The position numbers were made by a program, and so were the translations under genes. Below, piece by piece: positions 44,493-53,786 of a stretch of 64,000 nt of DNA. This DNA comes from Altererythrobacter epoxidivorans (GTDB taxonomy: Bacteria > Pseudomonadota > Alphaproteobacteria > Sphingomonadales > Sphingomonadaceae): the NCBI RefSeq assembly GCF_001281485.1, contig NZ_CP012669.1, positions 310,001 through 374,000 of the forward strand, in the 5' to 3' direction. Position 1 is the first letter of the stretch. The number at the start of each line of letters is the position of its first letter. The notes under the pieces were generated by a model. The model searched no databases. It was not told the origin of the DNA and saw only the letters and a list, made by a program, of their open reading frames with translations.

Positions 44493-46039
44493 GCGTCGCT
44501 CGCCAGCCTGCGCCAGGCGAGGTCGGCGAATTCGCACAGCAGCGGACGCGTATCGCGCGGGTCGATGATATCCTCGACATTGAAGCGTTCGGCGCTGCGG
44601 AAGGGCGATGTAACCTTGCCGAGCCTTTCCCTGATCGCTTCCAGCTCGGCAGCAGGATCTTCGGCGGCTTCGATCTCCGACTTGTAGGCAACTTCCAGTC
44701 CGCCCGCGATGGGCAGCGATCCCCAGTCGCCCGATGGCCAGCAATAGCGGTACTGGTACCGCTCTGCATTCGACATGGCGCTGCCGGCAATGCCATAGGC
44801 ACGGCGCATCACGATGCTCGCGAGCGGGACGGTCGCCTTGTACACCGCGTTCATCGCCTGCACGCCGTAACGGATCGTGCCCGCCATTTCCGCCTCTCGC
44901 CCGATCATGAAACCGGGATTGTCCACCATGTGGACGATGGGCAGGCGGAACTGGTCGGCCAGTTTGACGAAGCGCTCGACCTTCTCGCTCGATTTCGCAT
45001 CCCAGCTCCCGCCGAGGTAGGAAGGATCGCTGGCGAGGACCGCAACCGGCCACCCGTCGAGCCGGGCGAGGGCGGTGATGCAGGCGCGGCCCCACATGCG
45101 GCCGATTTCGAACACGGTGCCCTTGTCGAAGACGAGATCGAGCGCGCGGCGCATCGAATAGACCTGCTTGTCCTCGCGCGGGACGAGGCTGAGCAGCGCT
45201 TCCTCGCGGCGGTCGGCCGGGTCGCTGCACTCGGCTCGGCGGGCAAGCTGGCCGACGTGCTCGGGCATGAAGGAAAGGAAATGGCGCGCGCGGGCAAAGG
45301 CCTCCGCCTCGCTGCCGACCTCGTCATCGACCACGCCGTTACGGGTGTGGATGCCGCTGCCGCCGAGATCTTCCTTGGCCTGCTGGTGGTCGGTCGAGCC
45401 CTTGTAACTTTCGCCAAGGCCATCGACCACGGCGGGTCCGGCGGCGAAGATCTGGCTGAGGCCCTTCACCATGATCGAATAGTGGCTGGCGACCGTGCGC
45501 GCAGCGCCGAGGCCCGCTGTCGGACCAAGCGCCAACGCCACCACCGGCACTGTGTCGAGGTTTTCGACCACATCGCCCCAGCCCGGGACCGCCGGGATAT
45601 AGGTCGCGCCGATCTGCTCCAGCGTCTTGACCGATCCGCCGCCGCCGGTGCCGTCGATCATGCGGATGATGGGCAGCTTCATTTCGTGCGCCATCTTTTC
45701 CGCCTGCACCATCTTGCGGCTGATCCCGGCGTCTGCCGCGCCGCCGCGAATGGTGAAATCGTCGGCCGTGGCGACCACGGGGCGCCCGCCTATCGTGGCC
45801 TTGCCGAACAGGAAGGGGGCAGGCAGCACGCCGGTCAGTTCGCCGTCCTCGTCGTAAGAGCCGCGCCCCGCGATTTTGCCGATCTCGCGGAAGGAGCCGG
45901 GGTCCACCAGCGCCGCGAGCCGCGCACGGGCGTCCATCTTGCCGCGCGAGTGCTGGCGGCCGACCTTCTCTGGCCCGCCCATCTGCTCCGCCAACCCTTC
46001 GCGACGGCGCAGTTCTTCGAGTTCCCTTTCCCAGGTCAG
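44489..46039 (-). CDS. Acyl-CoA carboxylase, carboxyltransferase (beta) subunit; putative CTG start
   Basis: 516 residues if it starts at the CTG at 46039. Carboxyltransferase features are FTIRGGAADAGISRKM, IRMIDGTGGGGSV, GPTAGLGAARTVASH, SYLGGSWDAKSSEKVERFV and VDNPGFMIGREAEMAGTIRYG. The family N-terminus (WERELEELRRREGLAEQMGG) is encoded upstream of the first conventional start, a TTG at 45994, and a strong GGGAGGA sits six bases before the CTG. It partners the biotin-carrying alpha subunit at 46851-48719. Propionyl-CoA or another branched acyl-CoA is possible; sequence alone does not decide. Confidence 0.88.
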   Translation of the reverse strand: MTWERELEELRRREGLAEQMGGPEKVGRQHSRGKMDARARLAALVDPGSFREIGKIAGRGSYDEDGELTGVLPAPFLFGKATIGGRPVVATADDFTIRGGAADAGISRKMVQAEKMAHEMKLPIIRMIDGTGGGGSVKTLEQIGATYIPAVPGWGDVVENLDTVPVVALALGPTAGLGAARTVASHYSIMVKGLSQIFAAGPAVVDGLGESYKGSTDHQQAKEDLGGSGIHTRNGVVDDEVGSEAEAFARARHFLSFMPEHVGQLARRAECSDPADRREEALLSLVPREDKQVYSMRRALDLVFDKGTVFEIGRMWGRACITALARLDGWPVAVLASDPSYLGGSWDAKSSEKVERFVKLADQFRLPIVHMVDNPGFMIGREAEMAGTIRYGVQAMNAVYKATVPLASIVMRRAYGIAGSAMSNAERYQYRYCWPSGDWGSLPIAGGLEVAYKSEIEAAEDPAAELEAIRERLGKVTSPFRSAERFNVEDIIDPRDTRPLLCEFADLAWRRLASDA

Positions 46040-46056
46040 CTGCTATCCTCCCACCA

Positions 46057-46854
46057 ATGCCTTTCCCAGCAACCCTTAGGCTAGCGATGGCCGCGTGGCT
46101 ACTGGTGCCGCTCGCACCAATCGGAGCGGAGCCGGGGCAGGCGAAACCCGTCCAACTGGAACGCGGGGCGCATTTCTACAGCCCGGCGAAAGAGGGGGCG
46201 CTTCCCTTGCTGGTGCTGCTGCCGGGTACTGGCGGCAAGGGAGAGGATTTTCTGGAGGCGCTGAGGCCCGCTGCCGATGCGCAAGACTTTGCGATCCTCG
46301 CACTGTCCCCGCGGTATGGCGGAAATTTCCAGGCGATCGACCGCTTTTTCAACGATTACGAGGCGGGCAGACCCGCAGCGCGCGGCGATTGGCCAAAGCC
46401 CCGTTTCGGCAACGACCGCGATCGGATCATCGCGCTGCTCGACCGGCTGGCAGGGGAGGGGAAAATTGATCCGGCGAAGGTTGGCCTGCTCGGCTTTTCG
46501 CATGGCGGAAGCTATGCGCTGTCTCTAGGCCTCGCGCATCCCGACCGGTTCCGCACGGTGGCGGCGCTGTCGCCCGGCGTTTTCGTGGTCGATGCGGGCG
46601 AGGGGGGCGGACCGGCGGTATTTCTCGCGCATGGCCGGTCCGACGAGCGCCAGCCCTACCGGCGCACCGCCTGCGCCATGACCGCGCGGCTCGCGGTGCT
46701 GGGGAGGCCGGTGGTCTTCCACGGTTTCGATGGCGGGCACGAAATGACCCCGACCGGCCTCGGCGGGGCGCTCATGCATTTTATCTCGGGCGGCGAGCGT
46801 CCGCTCGAGGATGAAATCGAAGGCGCGCGCGAAAGCGACTGCGCGGCGAATTAG
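46057..46854 (+). CDS. Exported alpha/beta hydrolase
   Basis: 265 residues. Signal peptide-like start (LAMAAWLLVPLAPIGAEPGQA). The hydrolase core has LLVLLPGTGGKGEDFLEAL (oxyanion region), nucleophile elbow GLLGFSHGGSYA with Ser, and GFDGGHEMT with the likely catalytic His; the Asp may be in HGRSDERQPY. It resembles small PHB-depolymerase/phospholipase-like esterases. It lies between the two carboxylase subunit genes on the opposite strand, so a pathway link is uncertain. Its start is only 17 bases from the divergent carboxylase start. Confidence 0.75.
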   Translation: MPFPATLRLAMAAWLLVPLAPIGAEPGQAKPVQLERGAHFYSPAKEGALPLLVLLPGTGGKGEDFLEALRPAADAQDFAILALSPRYGGNFQAIDRFFNDYEAGRPAARGDWPKPRFGNDRDRIIALLDRLAGEGKIDPAKVGLLGFSHGGSYALSLGLAHPDRFRTVAALSPGVFVVDAGEGGGPAVFLAHGRSDERQPYRRTACAMTARLAVLGRPVVFHGFDGGHEMTPTGLGGALMHFISGGERPLEDEIEGARESDCAAN

Positions 46855-48719
46855 TCCTCCGCCGGCTCCACCACGCACAGCACCGCCTCGACCTGCACCT
46901 GGCTCCCCGCGCTGGCGGAAAGTTCGGTGACGGTCCCGTCGAAGGGGGCGGTGAGCGCGTGCTCCATCTTCATCGCCTCCAGCACCATCAGGCGCTGGCC
47001 AGCGGTGACCGCATCGCCCTCGGCCACATCGACCGCGATGACCTTGCCCGGCATCGGCGCGAGGATCGCGCCGTCGGCTGCGGAATGATGTCCCGAGCCG
47101 CGTACCTGCCGCTCGAAGACGAAGCTTTGCCCATCGGCGAATACAACTGCCCTCGCGGCATCGACAAAACCGGTGGCCACATCTTCCGCCATTGCTTGCG
47201 CTGCGCTCACCTTTCTTGTCTCGCCCTTGTGCGTGAGCGTGGTCGTCAGCACACCTTGGGCATTCAGACGCAGGCCGATGGGCAGGTCCTCGTGTTCCTC
47301 TGTCTCTGCCAGCGCGATGAAATCGGCCGCATTCTGCCAGATCGTTTCGTTGGCAACGTCGCTGGTAACCAGGGTTTCGATCTTGGCTTCGATGAAGCCA
47401 GTGTCGAGCTTGGCCTCTTCAAAATCCGCATCGCGCAGGCAGTTGGCGATGAATGCGGCGTTGGTCTTGACCGGCCAGATTTCGACTCCCTCGGCGATTT
47501 CGGCGAGCTGGTCGATGGCTTCGCTGCGGTTCTCGCCCCACACGACCAGCTTGGCGACCATCGGATCGTAGAAGGGCGAGATCATGTCGCCTTCCTCAAC
47601 GCCAGTTTCGATCCTGCCTTCAACGCCGAGATCGAAATGTTCGAGGCGTCCCGTCGATGGCAGGAACCCCGCAACCGTGTCTTCGGCATAGAGGCGCGCC
47701 TCGATCGCATGGCCGTCGATGAAGAGCTCGTCCTGCTTCAGCGGGATCGGCTCGCCGCTGGCGACGCGGAGCTGCCATTCAACCAGGTCCACCCCGGTGA
47801 TTTCCTCGGTCACTGGGTGTTCGACCTGCAGCCGCGTGTTCATTTCCATGAAGAAGATGCGGTCGGCGCGCAGGCCCTCGCTGGCATCGGCGATGAACTC
47901 GATCGTGCCCGCGCCCTCGTAATCGACCGCTTTCGCCGCGCGCACGGCGGCGGCGCAGATTTCCTCGCGGGTCGCTTCGTCCATGCCCGGCGCAGGGGCT
48001 TCCTCTATCACCTTCTGGTGGCGGCGCTGGAGCGAGCAGTCGCGTTCGAACAGGTGGACGACATTGCCGTGGCTGTCGCCGAAGACCTGCACCTCGATAT
48101 GGCGGGGCGAGGTGATCCACTTTTCGAGCAGCACCTCGTCGTTGGAGAAGCTGGCCTTGGCTTCGCGCCGGCAGCTTTCCAGCGCGGCTTCGAAGTCCGC
48201 CGCCGCGTCGACCTTGCGCATCCCCTTGCCGCCGCCGCCCGCGACCGCCTTGATGAGGACTGGGTAGCCGATGGCGTCGGCTTCTTGCTTGAGGCGCTCA
48301 ACCGACTGGTCCTCGCCTTCATAGCCCGGCGTCACGGGGACACCTGCCGCGCGCATAAGCTTTTTGGCCGCGTCCTTGAGACCCATCGCCTCGATGCTCG
48401 ACGGCTTCGGCCCGACCCAGATCAGGCCCGCGTCGATCACCGCCTGCGCGAAACCGGCGTTCTCCGACAGAAAGCCGTAGCCAGGGTGGATGGCTTCGGC
48501 GCCGGTCTGCTTGGCCGCAGCGATGATCTTCTCGCCAACGAGATAGCTCGCGGCAGCGGGCGAGGGCCCAATATGCACCGCCTCGTCGGCTTGCCGCACA
48601 TGCAGCGCCTTGGCATCGGCGTCCGAATAGACCGCGACCGTGGCGATCCCCATTTCGCGCGCGGTGCGGATGATGCGGCAGGCGATCTCGCCGCGATTGG
48701 CGATGAGAAGCTTCTTCAT
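46851..48719 (-). CDS. Acyl-CoA carboxylase alpha subunit (biotin carboxylase plus biotin carrier)
   Basis: 622 residues. Biotin carboxylase at residues 1-450: KKLLIANRGEIACRIIRTAREMG, HPGYGFLSENAGFAQ, KAVAGGGGKGMRKV (ATP grasp), EMNTRLQVEHPVTEEITGVDLV. A linking BT-like domain follows, and the C-terminal biotinyl domain has K584 in VLEAMKMEHAL. This fused layout matches propionyl-/methylcrotonyl-CoA carboxylase alpha subunits. ATG 48719 or the adjacent 48722 can start it; the latter overlaps the upstream NTF2-like gene by four bases. Confidence 0.92.
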   Translation of the reverse strand: MKKLLIANRGEIACRIIRTAREMGIATVAVYSDADAKALHVRQADEAVHIGPSPAAASYLVGEKIIAAAKQTGAEAIHPGYGFLSENAGFAQAVIDAGLIWVGPKPSSIEAMGLKDAAKKLMRAAGVPVTPGYEGEDQSVERLKQEADAIGYPVLIKAVAGGGGKGMRKVDAAADFEAALESCRREAKASFSNDEVLLEKWITSPRHIEVQVFGDSHGNVVHLFERDCSLQRRHQKVIEEAPAPGMDEATREEICAAAVRAAKAVDYEGAGTIEFIADASEGLRADRIFFMEMNTRLQVEHPVTEEITGVDLVEWQLRVASGEPIPLKQDELFIDGHAIEARLYAEDTVAGFLPSTGRLEHFDLGVEGRIETGVEEGDMISPFYDPMVAKLVVWGENRSEAIDQLAEIAEGVEIWPVKTNAAFIANCLRDADFEEAKLDTGFIEAKIETLVTSDVANETIWQNAADFIALAETEEHEDLPIGLRLNAQGVLTTTLTHKGETRKVSAAQAMAEDVATGFVDAARAVVFADGQSFVFERQVRGSGHHSAADGAILAPMPGKVIAVDVAEGDAVTAGQRLMVLEAMKMEHALTAPFDGTVTELSASAGSQVQVEAVLCVVEPAED

Positions 48720-49216
48720 CATTCTGCGGGCAACCAGTTTACGCCCACCGCCGCGCACCTATCGGGTGCGACCATGGTGAAGCTGACATTTCCGACTTTC
48801 CAGCTGCCGTCGTCCATTTTCACCATCGAAAGCGAGTTCACGCCGCAATGCGTCAGCTTGCCGTTCCAAGTGAAGGAGTACGGCCCCCAGACTTGCGCCA
48901 TGTCGCCACTGACCAGCACGTGATCGTAACGCATCGATTCTTCGTAATCGGCGGAACGCTTGCCCCAGTTTTCGAGGTGCTTTGTGACGGGGATGATATC
49001 GACGCGCGGCTTGGCGGGATCGGTTTCGTTATGCACAAAAATCACCGCTTCGGGGATGATATGTTCGGCGAGAGCCGAGCGGTCCGAATTGGCGATCGCG
49101 TCCATGAACGCGTTGGCACCGGCGATTACCGCCTGCTCCTGGCTGACGCTGACATCGGCAGCAAGCGGCGCGGCGGAAGCAAGCGCAAGGCCTGCGAAAA
49201 TGGGGATTCCTCTCAT
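48719..49216 (-). CDS. Exported NTF2-like (SnoaL/DUF4440-type) protein
   Basis: 165 residues. Signal peptide MRGIPIFAGLALASAAPLAAD, then an NTF2-like cone fold: AGANAFMDAIANSDRSALAEHIIPEAVIFVHNE, and the strands MAQVWGPYSFTWNGKLTHCGVNSLSMVKMDDGSWKVGNVSFT. Such domains act as small lyases, isomerases or simply binding pockets; none is indicated here. ATG 49216 is chosen for the signal peptide. It joins the carboxylase alpha gene by an overlap and follows crtB by 62 bases. Confidence 0.78.
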   Translation of the reverse strand: MRGIPIFAGLALASAAPLAADVSVSQEQAVIAGANAFMDAIANSDRSALAEHIIPEAVIFVHNETDPAKPRVDIIPVTKHLENWGKRSADYEESMRYDHVLVSGDMAQVWGPYSFTWNGKLTHCGVNSLSMVKMDDGSWKVGNVSFTMVAPDRCAAVGVNWLPAE

Positions 49217-49278
49217 GGCGCTGTGGCTAGGCGCTGGCGCTTCGCATCGCAAGCTTTGGCGCGGCTGATTTTACCGTC

Positions 49279-50376
49279 TCAGGCCTCGTCGGGCAGCGGT
49301 GTCATGGGTGGCGGAGCTATGGCACCCGCCATCCGCACGTCGATCAGGATATCGCCGCGCGTCCATTCGGGCGCGTCGTCAGGCGGACGCGGCGTGTTTC
49401 GAAGCGCTTCGAAGAATGCACTGGCGATCATGCGCAGCTTGTCCCAGCTCGAAACCACGACGCGCTGGTTCCACGCCTCGCGGCCGCGCCGACGGACGGT
49501 GTAGCCGATCTCGCCATAGATATTGGCAGCGGACAGGATCGCCCAGCGGCTGCGGAACGGCAGCCCGACTGTGCCGAGACGTGCCATCTTCAGGTGGCGG
49601 TCCATCCGCACGACGAGCCTGTTGGCGAGTTCGGCCACTTCCCAGCGATGATGCGGCTTCATCAGCTGGCCCGGCTCGATATCCTGTTCTGCCAGCCACT
49701 CCATCGGAAGGTAGCAGCGATCGGCAGCATCGTCTTCGTCGAGGTCGCGGGCGATATTGGCAAGCTGGAAGGCAAGGCCGAGATCGCATGCGCGGTCGAG
49801 CGTTTCGCTGTCCCCGCTCGGCACGCCCATGACCTGCGCCATCATGACGCCGACTGCGCCGGCAACGTGGTAACAGTAGCGGGCAAGATCGGCCTCGGTC
49901 CGGGGTCGCCAGCCTGCAGCATCCAGTTCGAAGCCCATGATGACGTCTTCTGCCATTTCCATGGTCAGCCCGCATTCGCTCGCCACTTGCCCGAAGGCGT
50001 CGAATGCTACGTCGGCTGTGGGTTCCCCATCGAGCGCGCGTCGCGTGAGCACGCGGATTGCCTTGACCCTGTCGGCGAGATTGGACTGGCTGCCCAGCGT
50101 CCCGCCCAGTTCCTGCCCGTCGGCAATGTCGTCGCAGCGGCGGCACCAGGCATAGAGCATCCAGACGCGTTCGCGGGTTGCCTTGTCGAACAGCAAGCTG
50201 GCGCTGGCAAAGCTCTTCGAACCCGCCGCGATCATGTCATAACTTTTCACGACCAGCGCGCCGCGATCTCGCCCGCCGCCGGCGCGGCGTATGGTCGGGC
50301 GCAGGATGCGCGAAGGGGCCAGCAGGCGGGGGCCGATCTTGCGCGGCGGTCGGGGACGTGCGCCGTTAGAGGTCAT
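49279..50376 (-). CDS. crtB: Phytoene synthase
   Basis: 365 residues. It condenses two geranylgeranyl diphosphates to phytoene. Asp-rich substrate motifs are DDIAD (in YAWCRRCDDIADGQE) and NIARDLDEDDAADRCYLP; LDRACDLGLAFQLANI is also typical. The first 40 residues are a basic extension overlapping the LOG gene by 11 bases; the start might instead be a GTG near residue 42 (KSYDMIAAGSKSF). It is the last gene of crtY-crtI-LOG-crtB. Confidence 0.92.
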   Translation of the reverse strand: MTSNGARPRPPRKIGPRLLAPSRILRPTIRRAGGGRDRGALVVKSYDMIAAGSKSFASASLLFDKATRERVWMLYAWCRRCDDIADGQELGGTLGSQSNLADRVKAIRVLTRRALDGEPTADVAFDAFGQVASECGLTMEMAEDVIMGFELDAAGWRPRTEADLARYCYHVAGAVGVMMAQVMGVPSGDSETLDRACDLGLAFQLANIARDLDEDDAADRCYLPMEWLAEQDIEPGQLMKPHHRWEVAELANRLVVRMDRHLKMARLGTVGLPFRSRWAILSAANIYGEIGYTVRRRGREAWNQRVVVSSWDKLRMIASAFFEALRNTPRPPDDAPEWTRGDILIDVRMAGAIAPPPMTPLPDEA

Positions 50377-50959
50377 CGGCCTTCATGCGGAAGATCGGGG
50401 TGTGCGGCTCGTAGCTTGCCATTTTTTCAAGCAGGTCGGGCATGGTGTCCGCCGCGATCAGGATGCCCTGATGGGCCGGGCGGACGAAACCGACCTGCGC
50501 CATCTTGGCATTGAAAGCGATCAATTCGTCGTAGAAACCAAATGCGTTGAGCAGGCCTACCGGCTTCTGGTGATAGCCGAGCTGCGCCCAGCTCATTGCC
50601 TCCCACAATTCATCCATCGTGCCGACACCGCCGGGGATGGTCACGAAACCGTCCGACAGGTCGGTAAAGCGCTGCTTGCGCTCGTGCATTCCGGAAACGG
50701 TGTAAAGTTCGGTGCAGTCGTGATTGGCGACTTCGGAATTGGCGAGCGCGTCGGGGATGACGCCGATCACTTCACCGCCTGCATCGAGCGCGCCCTTCGC
50801 GACCGCGCCCATCAGGCCCAGCCTGCCGCCGCCATAAACCACGCCGATGCCGCGCTCTGCCAGGGCAGACCCGACATGGGCGGCTAGTTCGAGATAGCGC
50901 GGATCTTCGGGCGAAGCCGATCCGCAATAGACGGCGAGGCGTTTCATGGTGCTGGTCAT
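50366..50959 (-). CDS. LOG-family (TIGR00730) nucleotide 5'-monophosphate phosphoribohydrolase-like protein
   Basis: 197 residues, Rossmann fold. The LOG signature PGGVGTMDELWEAMSW is present, with VYGGGRLGLMGAVAKGAL near the start and the catalytic Arg/Glu region HERKQRF. Plant and bacterial LOG proteins release cytokinins or hydrolyse AMP-like nucleotides. ATG 50959 (MTSTMKRLAVYCGSAS) overlaps the crtI stop by four bases, and its own 3' end overlaps crtB, so it is translationally locked into the carotenoid operon. Its role there is unknown. Confidence 0.88.
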   Translation of the reverse strand: MTSTMKRLAVYCGSASPEDPRYLELAAHVGSALAERGIGVVYGGGRLGLMGAVAKGALDAGGEVIGVIPDALANSEVANHDCTELYTVSGMHERKQRFTDLSDGFVTIPGGVGTMDELWEAMSWAQLGYHQKPVGLLNAFGFYDELIAFNAKMAQVGFVRPAHQGILIAADTMPDLLEKMASYEPHTPIFRMKADDL

Positions 50960-52527
50960 CCGGCCGCCTTTACCGCCAAATCCTTCAGCATCAATCCTGC
51001 GGTTGCCTTGGCGCTGCCGACAACGCCCGGAATGCCTGCGCCCGGGTGCGTGCCCGCGCCGACGAGGTAGAAATTGTCGATCACATCGTCGCGGTTGTGG
51101 CCGCGGAACCACGCGCTCTGCGTCAGCACGGGTTCGAGGCTGAAGGCGCTGCCGAGATGCGCGTTTAGATCGAGGCTGAAATCCTTCGGCGCATAGTGGA
51201 ACTTGGTCACGATGCGGTCGTGGATGTCGGGGATCAGCCTGCGGCCGACCTCGTCGAGGATGCGCTTTTCCAGCATCGGGCCGATCTGTTCCCAATCCAC
51301 CGCCAGCTTGCCCATGTGCGCGACGGGGACGAGCGCATAGAAAGTGCTCTTGCCCTTCGGCGCCATGGACGGATCGGTGACGGTGGGATGGTGCAGGTAG
51401 ATGGAGAAATCCTGCGGCAGGACGCCGTGTTCGTAAATATCTTCGAGCAGGCCCTTATAGCGCGGACCGAACAGGATCATGTGGTGCGGGATGCCGGGCC
51501 AGGTGCCTTCCAGCCCGAAATGGACCACGAACAGTGAAGGGCTGAAGCTCTTCTTCGCCAGCGAATGCGAATAGCTCTGGCCGCGCTTCGTCTTGCCGAG
51601 AAGATCGCGGTAGGAGTGCATGATGTCGGCGTTCGAAGCGACCGCATCGAAGCGTTGCTTCCAACCGCTCTGCGTTTCGACATCGGTCGCACGATTGCCG
51701 ATCGTGTGCACCTCGACCACCGGATCGCCGACCCGCATCGTGCCGCCCAGCCGTTCGAAATGGCGGACCATCCCGGCGATGAGGCGGTTCGTGCCGCCGC
51801 GTGTCCACCACACGCCGCCATCCTTCTCAAGCTTGTGGATCAGGGCGTAGATCGCGCTGGTCTTCATCGGATTGCCGCCGACCAGCAGCGTATGGAAAGA
51901 GAGTGCCTCGCGCAGCTTCTCGCTCTTCACGAAGCTCGACACCATCGAATAGACGCTGCGCCACGCCTGCTTCTTGGCAAGGGCCGGAGCCGCCTTGATC
52001 ATCGACTTGAAGTCGAGAAACGGCACATGGCCGAGCTTGACGTAACCCTCCTCGTAAACCCCTGCCGAATAGTCGAGGAATTGCTGGTAACCTGCGACAT
52101 CTTCCGGATTGAGCTTGGCGATTTCCGAGAACAGCTGGTCCTCGTCGTTCGAGTAATCGAAATTGGTACCGTCGGGCCAGTTGAGGCGATAGAACGGCAT
52201 GACCTTCATCAATTCGACGTCTTCGCCCATGTCGTGACCTGACAGCCGCCACAGCTCCTTCAGGCAATCGGGATCGGTTACGACCGTGGGGCCGCCATCG
52301 AAGGTGAATCCGTCCTTTTCCCAGAAATAGGCGCGGCCGCCCGGCTTGTCGCGAGCCTCGATCACGGTCGTGGCAATGCCTGCCGATTGCAGCCGGATGG
52401 CGAGGGCCATGCCGCCAAAGCCGGAACCGATCACGCAGGCGGTCTTGCCGTCATAGAGGTGCGTTTCGACCGGATTGCCGGCGACATCGACTTTGGGAAG
52501 GAACGAGGGGGATGTGTCAGTAGTCAT
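50956..52527 (-). CDS. crtI: Phytoene desaturase
   Basis: 523 residues, FAD-dependent. Dinucleotide motif ACVIGSGFGGMALAIRL at about residue 30, DKPGGRAYFWEKDGFTFDGGPTVVTD, and the C-terminal carotenoid motif GAGTHPGAGIPGVVGSAKATA. It introduces four double bonds to give lycopene. ATG 52527 is six bases after crtY; its stop overlaps the LOG gene. Confidence 0.95.
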   Translation of the reverse strand: MTTDTSPSFLPKVDVAGNPVETHLYDGKTACVIGSGFGGMALAIRLQSAGIATTVIEARDKPGGRAYFWEKDGFTFDGGPTVVTDPDCLKELWRLSGHDMGEDVELMKVMPFYRLNWPDGTNFDYSNDEDQLFSEIAKLNPEDVAGYQQFLDYSAGVYEEGYVKLGHVPFLDFKSMIKAAPALAKKQAWRSVYSMVSSFVKSEKLREALSFHTLLVGGNPMKTSAIYALIHKLEKDGGVWWTRGGTNRLIAGMVRHFERLGGTMRVGDPVVEVHTIGNRATDVETQSGWKQRFDAVASNADIMHSYRDLLGKTKRGQSYSHSLAKKSFSPSLFVVHFGLEGTWPGIPHHMILFGPRYKGLLEDIYEHGVLPQDFSIYLHHPTVTDPSMAPKGKSTFYALVPVAHMGKLAVDWEQIGPMLEKRILDEVGRRLIPDIHDRIVTKFHYAPKDFSLDLNAHLGSAFSLEPVLTQSAWFRGHNRDDVIDNFYLVGAGTHPGAGIPGVVGSAKATAGLMLKDLAVKAAG

Positions 52528-52533
52528 TGCTTT

Positions 52534-53730
52534 TCATTTCCGGATCAGCGGTTTGCCGCTGGCTGCAAGCGCGCTGATTGCGCGCCCGATGGGGACGGGC
52601 GGCTTGCCGACCAGTATGCGCAATCGGTCGAGGAAGGTCGAGCGCGCCGCGTAGAATCTTTCGATCAGTGACCCCGAGAGCGTGTAGAACCTCTCGAAAA
52701 TGTTTACTCGGCGATGCGGTTCCGCCGCCTGGAACAGCATCCGGCCAAGCTGGCGGTAGAAGCCGGTTTGTCGCCAGTGCCTGCGGGCACGGGCATCGCA
52801 GAACGCCGCGAGGTGGTGCCCTGTCAGGTCGGCTTCAGCCGCGATGGCCAGCGCATTTTCGACCGCGGTCGGCAGCGTATAGCTGGTGAGGGGGTGCCAG
52901 AATCCGCCGCGCACGCCCGCTCGTGCCACGCCCGGCTCGCGACCGGCATCGAGATAGGCAGCGAAATTCCCACCCGTGACCACCGGCAGGATGCCTGTTT
53001 CATGGCCGATCAACTCGCCGGCCCAGCCATGCCTGCGGCAATACTGGTCGATCCGCGACGACAATGCGCTGCGGTCGAGCTGCGGGTCGTCCGCGTAATA
53101 GGTATCCTCGATGAACAGCTCGTCTGCGCCCAGCGGCAGGACATAGACGAAGCGGTAGGCGCCGCCATTTCCGGCAGGTGCCACCTGGTCGACGCTCGCA
53201 TCCATGATGACCGGCCGTTCAAGGCCGTGCGGCTCTGCCGTGCGCATGTGCCGGCCTAGGAATATCTGCCATCCGCCCGAAAGGTGTTCGCCGGGCTCGA
53301 AATCGCGGCAATCGATGACCGCGCGTGCCGGTATCCGTTCGCCGCCCTCGCATGTCACGCCCTCTGCATCGAGACGTGCCACAGCTGTCTTCAGCCTGAT
53401 CGCGTCCGGCGGCAAAAGGCGCATCAGGCCGGCGTGATAGTCGGCGCTGGCCAGCGAGCGGTAGGGCGTCGATAGGGTGCGTCGATAGCGCGGGAATTCG
53501 ACCTCGTAGCCCTTGTCCCATTCGACCTTGCGAATCGGTTTGAGCAGGGCGCGGCCTTCGGCTGAAAGATCGCTGTCGAACCAGCTCCACCTGTGGTTTC
53601 CCCCCAGCGTCTCGCCACGTTCCAGCAGCGCGAGACGCAGATCGGGACGCTTACGGTGCAGGGCGAGCGCGATCAGGCCACCAGCCAGGCCGCCACCGAC
53701 AATTGCCAAATCGACCATGCGCCCGTTCAT
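52534..53730 (-). CDS. crtY: Lycopene beta-cyclase (CrtY type)
   Basis: 398 residues. NAD/FAD-type motif MVDLAIVGGGLAGGLIALAL, the cyclase signature NHRWSWFDSD, YRSLASADYHAGLM, and FERFYTLSGSLIERFYA at the C-terminus. It cyclises both ends of lycopene to beta-carotene. ATG 53730 is used; ATG 53718 also begins directly at the FAD motif. First gene of the carotenoid operon; downstream hydroxylase or ketolase genes (crtZ, crtW, crtG) are not in the window. Confidence 0.93.
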   Translation of the reverse strand: MNGRMVDLAIVGGGLAGGLIALALHRKRPDLRLALLERGETLGGNHRWSWFDSDLSAEGRALLKPIRKVEWDKGYEVEFPRYRRTLSTPYRSLASADYHAGLMRLLPPDAIRLKTAVARLDAEGVTCEGGERIPARAVIDCRDFEPGEHLSGGWQIFLGRHMRTAEPHGLERPVIMDASVDQVAPAGNGGAYRFVYVLPLGADELFIEDTYYADDPQLDRSALSSRIDQYCRRHGWAGELIGHETGILPVVTGGNFAAYLDAGREPGVARAGVRGGFWHPLTSYTLPTAVENALAIAAEADLTGHHLAAFCDARARRHWRQTGFYRQLGRMLFQAAEPHRRVNIFERFYTLSGSLIERFYAARSTFLDRLRILVGKPPVPIGRAISALAASGKPLIRK

Positions 53731-53786
53731 CGATAACGGTCGTAGGCGAGTGGGGGCAGGGGGGCAATCACCTTGACTGCGGGGCG

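Noticed and set aside
42975..45230. Open frame of about 750 codons on the minus strand across dinB, MFS and carboxylase genes
   Set aside because: It crosses three well supported genes in a wrong frame or strand, and its product is low-complexity Arg/Gln/His-rich without motifs.
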